This document shows positions 13,160-24,162 of a DNA stretch of 64,000 nt, one piece after another; the stretch's first letter is position 1; each line of letters starts with the position of its first letter. Origin of the DNA: Rallus limicola (taxonomy: Eukaryota > Chordata > Aves > Gruiformes > Rallidae); NCBI GenBank assembly GCA_022605955.1, contig JAKCOZ010000005.1, forward strand, positions 45,064,950-45,128,949, in the 5' to 3' direction. Under the pieces are notes generated by a model that worked only from the letters and a program-made list of their open reading frames with translations, did not search any database and was not told where the DNA came from. Both the position numbers and the translations under genes were made by a program.

Positions 13160-13403
13160 TCACAGAATCACAGAATCACAGAATTATCAAGGTTGGAAAA
13201 GACCTAAAAGATCATCCAGTCCAACCATACACCTATTACTACTAGCTCCCACTAAACCATGCCCCTCAATACAACATCTAGTCTTTCCTTGAACACCCCC
13301 AGGGTTGGTGACTCCACCACCTCCCTGGGCAGTGCATTCCAGTGCCTGACTACCCTTTCCGAGAAGTAGTGCTTCCTAATGTCCAGCCTGAATCTCCCCT
13401 TTG
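13160..13403 (-). mobile_element. CR1 LINE, 5'-truncated 3' end
   Basis: This is a well-preserved CR1 3' end in reverse orientation. It opens with three tail units (cacagaat repeated), then 'aaggttggaaaagacct' and 'gatcatccagtccaacc'. The 3' UTR follows, and then the last roughly 50 codons of ORF2. The element stops abruptly near 13403, where similarity to CR1 ends in ordinary AT-rich DNA. The good match suggests it is among the younger CR1 copies here. Confidence 0.95.
13252..13403 (-). pseudogene. CR1 ORF2 C-terminal fragment
   Basis: On the minus strand this reads as the C-terminal tail of the CR1 ORF2 protein (reverse transcriptase/endonuclease), with the motifs [20 protein letters not shown], then LPREVVESP and VFKERLD, and a natural stop at 13252. 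The frame stays open upstream to 13596, but that stretch lies outside the element and is fortuitous. Endonuclease and RT domains are missing, so no enzyme can be made. Confidence 0.9.
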
Positions 13404-14542
13404 GAAAATGTCTAATTTGAAATAAAAAGCTTTGCAAAAGAAGGTGAATATACAGGCATATGGAGTTACATGAAAGTAAAAGGGTAGGAATCCCAACAAA
13501 TAAGAGCATTCTCAGAGCAAAGCGTTTCTGTTCCTTAATTTTAAAGTGGCATTTCACAAAAATTGATTTTCTCAGAAAATTGATTTTCTCTGTCACAATC
13601 CATCACTTAATTTTAGTATAAAATGTACAAAAAAAAAAAAAAAGTGATTTGACCAAGGTTACATAATTCTTCCTCCTCAGAATTTTTAGACTCAGAAAAA
13701 TTTGAAGTTTTCAGGATTTTGCAATTCTTTTTTAAAAATGAAGCTAACTCCACAGCTAATTAATGAACCTTCGTGAAGAAAGATTGCAGCACCACAGAGT
13801 AGGTTTAAGACATAAAGTCAAACAAAATAGCCTTTCATAAAGAGAGGAGAGTTTTTGGCATAGGCAGTGTATAATCAGTAAAGCCATAAATGAATCAGAT
13901 TCTAGAGGTTAAATGAAAACACCCGACATTGTGAAATGTGTAATAAAATATTTTTCACATAATCATGTATTTCAGAAAGATAGTCAGCTTGATCATTGCA
14001 TTACCTTAATTGAAGGTAAAAGATGAAATATATATAGCAGTCTGGAAAATTGCTATACAGCCAGGCTACCTTTATTTAATCTAACAGTGCCCTTCTTTCT
14101 TCCCATTAACTGAATGGGAAGGAGCAGCTTGTCTTTAAGCAGTCAGACCATTGGGTAGATGACAAACTACATGCAGGAAGAGGAGAAAACATCTTTTGCC
14201 CCTGAAATCACAGGGGGGTGATGCTCCAAATCTTACATAAGTATTCTAGGCTACTGGGTACTATACAAATAAATATAAATATGGTGTGGATCTTAGTTCT
14301 CAAATGCAAGACCACTAAGTTATGTGTCTAGATGCTCAAAAGGATGCATGACCACTTGAATACTGATGTTCAGCAGTTCCATACCAATCTGGAAGCTTGC
14401 TATGAAACAAAAAGTCTGTTCTGCTCCTGGAGGAAGGAAAATCATCATGTGTGACACTAACAAATATTTGTTTGGAAAAAAAAAAAAAACCTAACAACTA
14501 AGAAACCTTAATGTATTATCTCTAGAAATTGGTATTACTAAG
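13404..14542. other. Non-coding AT-rich sequence
   Basis: Two poly(A) runs occur (about 13630-13643 and 14468-14481). The phrase 'tttgaccaaggtta' just after the first is faintly MIR-like. No gene is visible. Confidence 0.45.
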
Positions 14543-15109
14543 TGTCATTGTTTAACTCCAGCTGGCAGCTAAACCCAGCAAAGCCAGTCGCTCACACTCC
14601 CCTGGTGAGACTGGGGAGAGAATCAGAAGAGTTAAAGAGATAAAAACTCATTGTTTGAAATAAAGACAGTTTAATCGGTAAAGCAAAAGCAAAACAAGAC
14701 AAGGACCACTTCCCACTTCCCATCAGCAGGCAGGGTTTCTACCATACTCAGGAACACAGGAGATGGTTACTTGGGAAGACAAGCACCATTATTCTGAACA
14801 TTCCCTGCTTCTTTCTTCTTCTCCAAGCCCTATATGTTGGTATGATGCCATACGGTGGGGGATATCCCTTAGGGCAGTTGGGATCAGCTGTCCAGTCTGT
14901 GTCTCCTCCCAACTCCTTGTGCAGTCCCAGCCTACTCACTGGTGGGGTAGGATGAGGAGCAGCAAGGACCTTGGCTCTGTGTAAGCCCTGCTCAGCAGTG
15001 ACTGGAACATCCCTGTGTCACCAACCCTGTTTGCAGCACAAATCTGAAACAGAGCCCGGTACCAGCCACTGTGAAGGAAATTAACTCTGTCCCAGCCAAA
15101 GCCAGCACA
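14543..15109 (-). mobile_element. Solo LTR of an avian endogenous retrovirus (family A)
   Basis: The segment begins tgtcattgtttaac and ends agccagcaca, giving the TG...CA termini of an LTR. I recognise the whole text as a common avian LTR. In the family as I know it, the promoter and poly(A) signals lie on the minus strand. Here the minus-strand TATA region (near 14830) has decayed to catatag, and the run that normally carries the poly(A) region (14655-14690) is present. Flanks are ctaag (14538-14542) and ctagg (15110-15114), a 5-bp target duplication with one mismatch. No gag, pol or env sequence is adjacent, which fits recombination between two LTRs. The family name is not assigned. Confidence 0.85.
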
Positions 15110-15933
15110 CTAGGTTGGATCTAGTTGGATTCAGTTTTAGCAAATGGCCTTTTCTTGGAATGCATTTTTCACATTGGTTTTAAAAGAATTTTCCCCTCCC
15201 TGTAAGGTACAGTTCTGAAGTTCAGGACATCAAAGCAAAAAGTTCAAACATCACTACAAAATATGTTTGAAGATAAAATATTAAACATCTAGTAATAAAG
15301 GCACAGAACTGATAATGTAACTCTGTACGTTAAACATGACCCACTTAAACAAATAGCTGAGGCTAGAAGACAGAGTCTGTAAAATCAGTATATTTATTCC
15401 CAGTGCTCTGAATGACATATGTTTAAATTGATCTCACAATCAGCTCATATCTGCTTCAGCACAGTCATCTGATACCTATTTAAATGAATCTCATCTAAGA
15501 GGTGCAAGATCACTCCTGGGTGATGATTCCATCTCACAGTGGGATGTATGCTAATACTGCTGAGCTCAGGGACGAATTCTTGCTGATCCTGATTTCAATA
15601 GAAACAGGAATCTGTTGTCTCTCGAATAGGAGAAAGATCGAACTTTGGAAGAGGAAGAAATCTGTTGAGATCTCCATGTACCTTGATTTTAAATAGAGTC
15701 CTTGGTTTTCAGGACCCCTTTCAAACAAGATAGAAAACTAGAATAGGGAAGAATCTGGAGAGTAATCCCAAGTTATTTTTTCAGGGGACAAAGAATGAGA
15801 AAAAGAGCTAAACAATGAGGGACCAGAGGGAATTGGGACTTAATTGGATATTTAATATATAACTAGAATACATTAAAAGATGATCAAATAATTCCATATA
15901 TGTAAATATAATGTATCAAGCAAGCTGTATATA
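15110..15933. other. Non-coding sequence, nothing recognised
   Basis: No gene or repeat is seen. Short frames on both strands around 15500-15730 overlap each other and look fortuitous. Confidence 0.45.
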
Positions 15934-16053
15934 TTGGCCCTATTTCAAGGGCACATTCCTTTTGATTACTGTGCATAAGCTTCTGCTTAAGTGCTTTTCT
16001 TGGAGGACTTGGTCTTAAGTTCTTCCTTAAGTGCTCTCTTGAAATAGGGCCAA
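15934..16053. mobile_element. 120-bp inverted-repeat element (MITE-like)
   Basis: The termini are a perfect 16-bp inverted repeat: ttggccctatttcaag at 15934-15949 and its exact complement at 16038-16053. Symmetry continues inward imperfectly (the AAGTGCT / cttaagtgc regions) and a few bases outward (tatatattgg against ccaacgtata). No protein is encoded. The structure fits a non-autonomous DNA-transposon relic. No clear target duplication is visible, and the family is unknown to me. Confidence 0.65.
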
Positions 16054-19000
16054 CGTATAACTCCATGCCATGTTCATTCAGACATTCTGCCTTTGCTCGC
16101 TCCACTCACTCACTCCATCTTGACTCCAGCACCACAAATTCTTCCAGGTGGAAACCACAGCTCTACATTTCTTGATAGAGTACAGTCTTGTTGGCTTTAA
16201 GTCCTGAATGGGGTTTTCTGGGTTTTCTGGTGTTTCTTCACCAAGCTGTTAATACTAGTAATACAAATAACAGTTAATAAATCAATCTGTTTCTTCCAGG
16301 AATTTTGCTAGGAGGCATTAACCCCTTTGCACCATCTCCCAGGCCACACCCCTGCACTCTTTACAATGAGTGCAGCATATTTTTTATTTCTTCAACTGGC
16401 ATTTGCAATCTGTCCTGACATAATTTACACATTTACACATTTTACAGAGCAAAGCACAGTCATGCAATTTAATTCCAAAAAACATAAGCATAGGAGACTC
16501 GGCACACTAGATTAGCAAAGCATATGATCGAGTTTTGCCAGTATGATATCAAAGGCACACGTTTGATTTGAATTTGTGTCAAAATGTACCTGCTGCTCTT
16601 CATTTCAAAACAGACATGTGCTGATGTGTTAGCCCATATTCACACACAGGGGGCTTTTATATGCTGCAAACTGCACGTGTAGACCAGTGTCCTTTATAAA
16701 CGCACTTTCTTTCCCTTCCTTTTCTCTTATCTCAAGGCAGCTGGTCTTCACATCCTTAGGGAGAGGGAAGGCCTGTCACAGCCTGAGAGACAGAGAAGGG
16801 GAAAGCAAGAAATCACTATTCAACCTAATGAAATAAAGTTCTGACCCAGATAAAGTCATCTGGGTTCTTCCACTGATCATTGCCCTATTGAGCCACCATT
16901 CCAGTTCTATTATTTCTTTTAAATAGGGATTTAATGCTCATGAATGGAAGGTGAATGCTTGAAAATGAAAGGTGATCACTGCAGTAAAGGACAAATCAAT
17001 ACAGAACCAAAGTGCTGTACTTATCCACAGGGCAAACTAAAGTGAAAGGAAATGTCTTCAAGACCCTCTCAAGCAGTTGTACTAATAGAAATGATGATTA
17101 AATCCCCATGCTATTACACTTGGACTTAAAAAAAACCCAGTGATTAAACACTTACTAGAAAAGGATTTGGCACCTACCTGGACTGTGGGCATTTTGTTGT
17201 TCATTTTCCTTTAGCATGTATTAAAGGAAAGGAATTAGATTGAATTTTGTGGATTTTTAATTGATAGTTACAAAAAGCAACCTTAGAAGATCTAAAAAAA
17301 TATATATATCTCTGCTAGCTATTTAAAGTTCAGTTTCTAGGTATGAAAAGAATTGAGTACGTTTCTTGGGTTCCGGGTCACATAAGTACAAATGAGTATA
17401 TTTGGAATAATAGCTGGAAAGTTAGTTTATTCAGCAAGTGTGAAATGGGCTTTTTTTAACCTTTAAACATCATTAATATTGGAGGCTGCAAATAACATGA
17501 TAACAGTACTCATGTTCACAGGTAAAATATTTTTTAATTTCATGGAAATTGTAAAAAATGAAAATAAAATTTGGACCAGGAGCTTTCTTTGTTAATCTGG
17601 GACTGATATTTGGGGGTGTTGGTGTCAAAAGATTTTGGTTTTGGGTCATTCTCAGCCATAGATGAAACAATAAAAGATTCACTTTCTTTGATCCTCCAGA
17701 AAACCCTGATTGGCTGGAAGCAGGGAGAGACAGTTAGCTTTACAAAGTCAATAAATGTGGCCATCTGGGAGAATGCAAATTTAGACAAATGTGATATATG
17801 TGGGATGACACTTTTTGCTTAGAACATGCCACACCATAAAAGCATTAAAAATACATTCATATGACCCAGAGTATTTGATTAAAGCCTTTAATATGCAATA
17901 AATTCAGCCCCAAGCAAACTAAAGAGGACAACTTGCAAAAATTCCAGACCCAGATTCATTCAGGTTTAGTTTTCTGCCTCCTCAGTCTCTTCTCTTCAGG
18001 AATCTCTGTGTTTCCTTTCAATTCATCTGAGTGTAATTGGTGTAAAAAACCACAATCCATTGTGCCACAACTCCTCCCTTATGTGGAAAATTGGTTTTCA
18101 TCTTTCAGCTTTTTACATTTCATCCTTTTGAGCTACTAGCTTGATAAAACGTTACGTATCTTTGCATATGGGTAATTTCTCCAGGGAGGAGTCCCAGTAT
18201 GTCTAAAATGAGTAAAGCTGACCTGACCAGGACCTGATCCCATAGCTACTGGTAAAAATACTTTGTGTTTAAGAGCATGTCCTTCTTCAGCTGCAGGAAC
18301 TTCGCTGGGGGTCAGCTAGTCCCCAGGAAGGAAGAAATCCAAAGCTCCTCACTGTCTTTTTCCAAGTAGTACAATATAGAATGATGCTATCTAACCCCTC
18401 CCAGATATGTAGCTGCATGGTAACATTTATCTGTCAATGCACATCCAGATCTTTAGATCATTCAAGGTGCTTTTAAGCATGATACAAAATTCCATGTTTA
18501 CATAGACTGGACTGTGTCTTGAACATGCTCACTCAAAGCAAAGACCTTACTAGAAGTCTGCTTTAAAGTGGTGGATGAACCAACATGATCTGAAACAACA
18601 AACATCCTTTCTGTGGTGGCCAAATAACTACATTGTCTGTTCAATGGCAGGCAAATAGGTAAAACCAGGGATCACCTTTTTCCATACAATGTACACAGCT
18701 AGACACACATATGGTACATTATGATTTGCTGCTGGTATAAATACCTACTGCACCCGGGACAGAACAGAAATTGGGAAAAATTGTGTCGGAGCATTGTATC
18801 TGTGACACAGCACCTCCTGGAGATGCAGCTGATGTAGTGCAGCTTATTTAGCTCCTCTTTGGGTAGAAGTTGAAGACTGATTGCTAAAGATTTATCAACT
18901 TTTTCTTAAATAGGATACAGAGTAGTTCTACTTAAAGTAAGCACAGAGGACTTGTCATGTTCCACTTTTTGCGAAATGCTATTTTTGGCAGGTTACCTGA

Positions 19001-19322
19001 CTGTTTGTATTGAACCAAATAATTTAGGGAATCAGTTTGCAGTCTTTATTTATATAAAATAATTATTCTAGCAGTAGTGGAACTACCTACAGGAGTAAAA
19101 TTTGTCTAACTAAACATTTATTTTGTGTGATAGGAGACATAAGATAAGGAAACAGATCAAGCATCCTGAAGCGTGGATCAAGATTGCTGCAGAAGAAAAG
19201 CTACTTGTTTCTTTCAAAGCAAAACTCTGCTGTGTGTGTCTGATGTTCAGAAGGTGTTAACCTGTTACATCTCCACTACCATCAATAAAACTACTTGCTA
19301 CTTTAGTAAGTAAAATAGGTGG
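16054..19322. other. Non-coding AT-rich sequence
   Basis: A (TA)n stretch lies at 17296-17308. Frames of 60-82 codons on both strands at 17470-17820 overlap and lack domain features. No interspersed repeat is recognised. Confidence 0.45.
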
Positions 19323-19384
19323 TAAGGGGATGGTTGGACTAGATGATCATGGAAGTCTTTTCCAACCTTAATGATTCAATTATA
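19323..19384 (+). mobile_element. CR1 LINE 3' tail fragment
   Basis: About 60 bp of the CR1 3' terminus, including 'ggatggttggactagatgatc' and 'cttttccaacctta', end in a single tail-like 'atgattcaat'. Only the extreme 3' end was copied or survives. Confidence 0.85.
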
Positions 19385-19389
19385 CTTCT

Positions 19390-19427
19390 GTCACCCATGG
19401 CAAAGTCCTGACTTTGCTGTAGGTGAC
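19390..19427. repeat. Tight 18-bp-arm inverted repeat
   Basis: The arm gtcacccatggcaaagtc (19390-19407) faces gactttgctgtaggtgac (19410-19427) across two bases. Fifteen of 18 positions are complementary, and two of the three mismatches would be G-U in RNA. The loop is too short for a typical microRNA precursor. It begins 6 bp after the CR1 tail. Confidence 0.7.
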
Positions 19428-20206
19428 CAGGCTACCACACTGTGGGCAGAGATATAACACCAGGATGAAATGGGAGGCCAAGTGTCATGATGAGGAGGTC
19501 TACTGGAAACCAGGGTGTTAAACAGAAAGGAGGGGACATGCCCATTACTGTGTTTTACAAGGTGAAAGAGTTATAGAAAAAAGTGAAGGTTTCTGAGAAG
19601 AAGAAAAGGAAGGGGTGGGGGACTCTCCCTTTGAAAGAGCAGGAGTCCAATGCCCCATTTCCTGTAAAGTCTCTTCTGATCATGTCTACTTGTGGTTAGA
19701 GAATTAAATATTCCACAGGGCCAACTGTGCACTCGTCTGTTCGTACTTTCTGTTCACACTGCTTCTTTAACGGCTCTGTGCAATAAAGTACTAGTACTAG
19801 CCACCACAATCTACTTCATCTGCACTTCATCAGATTAGCATTAGGTTGAAATCTCCAAGACAATATAAATGAGATCAACAAATAGTGCAATCAATCTCAG
19901 CTAGTTTTAAGTGTTCAGAGAGAGATTAAACGGAACTCCTGTAGGCTGACATTGCTTTAACAGCAGAGAGAACACTGAACACATTGTACTGATGCTAACA
20001 TGTGTGCTGCCCCTCATGATGCTTCTTGCACTTAAACAGTAAAGCCAACAGTATTCTTTCTGTTGACTCACAGGTGCTTTGAGATAACAGTTTAATTTGC
20101 TGAATGTAGAGTGATATAAAAAAATGCATATAAGCAGCTTTTCCTTTGTTTCTTTAAATGAGTCAAGGTTTATCTTGTTTTGCATCACTTTTTACAATTT
20201 ACATGA
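19428..20206. other. Non-coding sequence, nothing recognised
   Basis: Purine-rich text occurs at 19580-19630. No gene or repeat is identified. Confidence 0.45.
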
Positions 20207-20625
20207 AGATGACCAGAGGGCTGCCACACCTCCCCTACAAAGACAGGCTGAGAGAGTTTGTCTTGTTCAGCCTGGAGAAGAGAAAACCCTGGGAAGACCT
20301 TATTGTAGCCTTCCAGTACCTAAAGGAGCCTACAGGAAAGTTGAAGAGGGGCTGTTTACAAGGGCATAGAATGACAGGACAAGGGGTAATGGCTTTAAAC
20401 TGAAAGAGGGTAAATTTAGATTGGAGATGAGGAAGAAATTCTGTACTGTGAGGCACTGGAACAGGTTACCCAGATAAACTGTGGCTACCCCCTCCCTATT
20501 CAAGGTCAGGTTGGATGGGGCTTTGGGCAACATAGTGAGAGGTGTTCCTGCCCATGGCAGAGGGTTGGAACTAGATGATCTTTAAGGTCCCTTTTAACCC
20601 AAATCAGTCTGTGATTCTGTGATAA
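20207..20625 (+). mobile_element. CR1 LINE, 5'-truncated copy
   Basis: It runs through the ORF2 C-terminal region ('gacaggctgagagagtttg', 'ttcagcctggagaagagaa', 'acaaggggtaatggctttaa'). The 3' UTR follows ('ggttggaactagatgatc'), and the element ends with two tail units (tctgtgattctgtgat). About 420 bp remain. Base substitutions and small deletions interrupt the reading frame. Confidence 0.95.
20208..20403 (+). pseudogene. CR1 ORF2 C-terminal fragment, broken
   Basis: The frame contains DRLREFVLFSLEKRKPW and AFQYLKEP, matching the segment that follows the RT domain in CR1 ORF2 (usual form RLRELGLFSLEKRRL...AFQYLKG). It goes out of frame before the expected TRGNGFKL motif, which appears as DNA (gacaaggggtaatggcttta) near 20377 with a stop soon after. 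It is non-functional. Confidence 0.85.
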
Positions 20626-23600
20626 TTTCCAGGTATCCAGTCATGGACTGAATAATGTTTGTACAGCTCTTAGTCCGTTGCCAGTGGCTAAGGCAAAATG
20701 TTTCCAGGATTTGGAAAGGATAAAGAATAACCCAAAATGCTCCAAATGAAGAAAACAAACACAACACCCTGATTCCAGGTATTTAAAAGAATAAACAGTG
20801 ATAACAAATTTGAAAAGCCAAAGTCACATAGAACAATCACAAGTTCTACAGATGTAAGAGATGGAATTAGTTGAAATGCTTAAAAAGTATAATACTGGCT
20901 GGGGGGATGGGGTGGAAATCATCTGCAAGGTACTGGTTTAGGAGTATTCTTTATCACTTCATCTTTACACTGAAATCGAAGCAGTTGCAGCAGCCTCAGT
21001 CTGGAATGATGACTCAACCCCTGACATATGTTCCAGAGTGAAACAGGGCAAGACAATTCAGAACATTCCAGGTTTTGTTATTATTGCAGTTTCCCCAAAA
21101 CGGCAACAACTGTTTCACTGGGCTAAAAGAATCTTCCTCGGCTTGACAAAACTCATAAAGAGACCTTGTCTTTTGAAAAGCAGCAAAGCAGGTAGGACAT
21201 TTCTTATAGCCTTCCTTTCTTTTTACCTTTCTGTGACCCCTAAGAAGTCACAGTCCTCTCACAGTCTAATCAGCATGGGGAATTGCTGAATGAATGGGCT
21301 GGAAAATTCCTTTGAAAGGCAATAATAATATTTTTTCATATATGAATTCCAGCTTGGTTCTTAGGAGCTCAACAAAGTGAAGTCACGGTTATTGTTTTTT
21401 TAATTTTTTTGCTCCTTCACAGAGCTTTTCAAAGGCACTCGCTTTTGCATAAGTTGTAAGTTTATGTTAAAGTCCTATGCTAGTCTGCGCTACACATTTT
21501 AGTGCATTCTGTACTGCCCTGGGAGCTAACCCCCCCTCCCCCAAAGAACTCTTTTTCAGTCCCTTCATCTGTAACCTTTCTGCAAGTAAATGCTAATTGA
21601 AAAAGAAAGAACACCACTAATCTTGGAATTTAAATGCATTTAACAAAACCAATCTCAATCTAAATTGTTGTTTCACCATTCCCTTTTCCCCAACAGATGT
21701 CGAGAAACTGCAATTCCTATTAAGAACACTTGACTGTTTACTCAGCAAGAGAACTTCAGGCTCAGGCTGCATCAATCTAAATGCGTTTCAGGACGTCAGT
21801 CTTTTGAAAAGTGCAGACTGTTAGTTGGTTATTTTTAAATGTAATCTTCACATAAAAGAGTTGCTGCATTTTTCTTTTCACTTTGTCATCCCTCCCTCCT
21901 CCCTCTTTTTATTTTTTTTTAATGATGGCATCAAACATAGATGTCCTGAATTTTTATGTCCCATTCCATTTAAGTTTCTCTCCATGGTGCTTTATTTCAT
22001 TTTTTTTCTCCCTTTTTTCAGCTTTGACTAAAAGGAATATTAGTGAAGATTGTGAACATTATTGCAGAAAAAAAAAAAGATTCCAGAAATGTTATGTAGT
22101 AGGACTGTTAGACATCAAAAGCATGAATATGTTTTCTTACTGAGCTTTACAGTAAAGCCCCCGTGGGCTTTGACCACAGACCTACGTAAAGTTATCTGCA
22201 CAGATAAAGGCGACTTTGTGTGGTTTTGTTGTTTTGTACCCTGGGCATCGCTAGTTAACCATGATCAGGAAAGTACACACGCGTCTTGGGTTTTTCCCCC
22301 TTTTTTCTCTTATCTTTCTACTCGATCCTTCAGTTAGTAAATGCAATATTAGTATTTGCAAGTACCTCCTCAAGTGATAATCTCTGAAATATAGCTTAGG
22401 CCTCAAGTCTGCAATTACAGCACATAGTCACACTGGTATGAACCCCCATTTAGCACGAGACCTTCAGGCATATTTTACCATAGAATAAATTTCAATTTCT
22501 TTACTCATCATGTTTTGAAATGTGGTGGGTCAATTCCTTCACTTGTTAAGGGGGAGGCGGCAAGGCTGAGGACTGCAGGCTGCATTTTTCACCTGCGTTG
22601 CCACAGGCAGATCTGCAGCTGCTGGAGAAGCCCCACCTGAGCTGTGTGTTGCCTGACCGGGGATGCTGCTTTACTAAGGTCTTCTGAATAACCTCCCTTT
22701 CCTCTGACAAAAGCAGGCGAGGGCTGGGGGGGGTGCTCTGGACCACACAAGGTCAGGCTTAGTCACATGGCTCTGAACCCCACAATTCTTAAGTATTGCA
22801 ATACAGAGAAAGTAAAGGCGTGACAAAATAGCATGCAGGTGAAAAAAATAGCTTAAATTATAAATACTAACAGGGAACAGATAATTGGGTGCATGGGGGT
22901 GTGTGTGGGTGAATGTCTGAAAATGAACTTTTGAACTCTCAAGCAGAAACCTGCTACTTGCTGACTGGAATCTGTACGGCTGGCTGTACATTTTTATAAC
23001 ACTTGAAATAAGTAAAAATGGTGTATCTTGAGTCCTCCTGTTAATAAAGAAGAATGAAACAAAACTACCAAGTAGGTGGCTGCTCATCTCTTGGGCATCT
23101 GCACATAGACTATATAGATAGGGCAAATGGGAGGCTTGGGTTCCAGAAAGAACAGCTGGTGCCAAAACAAAGGGTTCTTGAAAAGAAGTGGTCTGAAAAA
23201 GGAGAAGGAAGCCTGGAAAGAAGTCTGGAGGAAAGGTCCTGGAAGTGGGGAAAGTCTGGGGATCAAGATGATGAAAACAAAAGCCAAGGGATGCCCAGGG
23301 ACAAGCACTGACTGACCTGACTTTCTTCCCAACCTTCCCAGGTGAGCAGTGATCCCTGGTCAGAAGGCAAGTGAAAATTTAGCAAATGTTACACTGGGAA
23401 GGGCAGTGTACAAGTAACAGTGTGAGGTAACCAAGATGGCAAAAAGCTCTGATCCTCTTTGTTCCTAAATAAACCCAGTGTCCAGATCCACCATGGGCTG
23501 GTGTTTAATCTCTCTTACTTGTGACAGAAGGATGAAGAATTCTGAGCCAAGTGTTAAAGGGTAATACTTATGTGTCATGAGCACTGAATATTTATTATTT

Positions 23601-23910
23601 TTAAAGAATAAGATTGCTAGGAAAAATGCAAATAGAGTCAACTTTGATTTAATTCCCATAAAAAATGCAAAAATCCAAGATTATGCCTGAAAATGGAAGT
23701 AGTTATAAGGAAAAATGAAATTAGGTCAAAGGAAGTTCAATACAAAGAGGAATCTCTCACAGTAGCAATCTAGTGGGTATGTGTGCAACCTTTTCCCAAT
23801 TATGTACCCAGAAATTCATTGGAACTAATTTCATGTGGGTAGACTAGGCAGGAAACCATTTCCTATCAGCAACATGTCAAGATATCAGAAATAATTTCAT
23901 TGTGCGGCAA
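20626..23910. other. Non-coding sequence, nothing recognised
   Basis: Pyrimidine-rich stretches occur at 21890-22020 and a GC-richer patch at 22545-22740. A minus-strand frame of 163 codons (22674-23165) shows no domain, signal or family resemblance. Purine-rich text lies at 23185-23290. Confidence 0.4.
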
Positions 23911-23927
23911 GGGGGGGCGGGGGAGGG
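23911..23927 (+). other. G-quadruplex motif
   Basis: Guanine runs of 7, 5 and 3 are split by single bases, and the run of 7 can be divided to give the fourth run. The tract passes into a purine-rich stretch ending near 23943. Confidence 0.65.
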
Positions 23928-24110
23928 AGGAAAAGAAGAAAAATCACACCTTGAGAAGTTTTTCATGTGGTTTTCAAGTCTTTTTCATGGAAGAATGTGC
24001 CCTTCCAAGAGTTTACTTGGTCTATGAAAGCTACAAAGCAAAGTCAAGAAAGCTGAACTGAAGTTTATTCTTTTCTCATGCAAATTGCAGCTGAAACAAT
24101 AGATTATTTT
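23928..24110. other. Non-coding sequence
   Basis: Nothing is recognised. Confidence 0.4.
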
Positions 24111-24162
24111 ATAATCCAAAAATCTGTTATTTAAAAATAATCCAAAAATCCATTATTTAAAA
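24111..24162. repeat. 26-bp tandem duplication
   Basis: Two adjacent copies of an ataatccaaaaatc...ttatttaaaa unit start at 24111 and 24137 and differ at two positions. Confidence 0.9.

Noticed and set aside
19390..19427. MicroRNA precursor
   Set aside because: The loop is two bases and the stem only 18 bp, unlike a typical precursor of about 60-80 nt.
22674..23165. 163-codon minus-strand open frame
   Set aside because: No domain, signal peptide or repeat pattern is visible, and its composition is typical of translated non-coding DNA.
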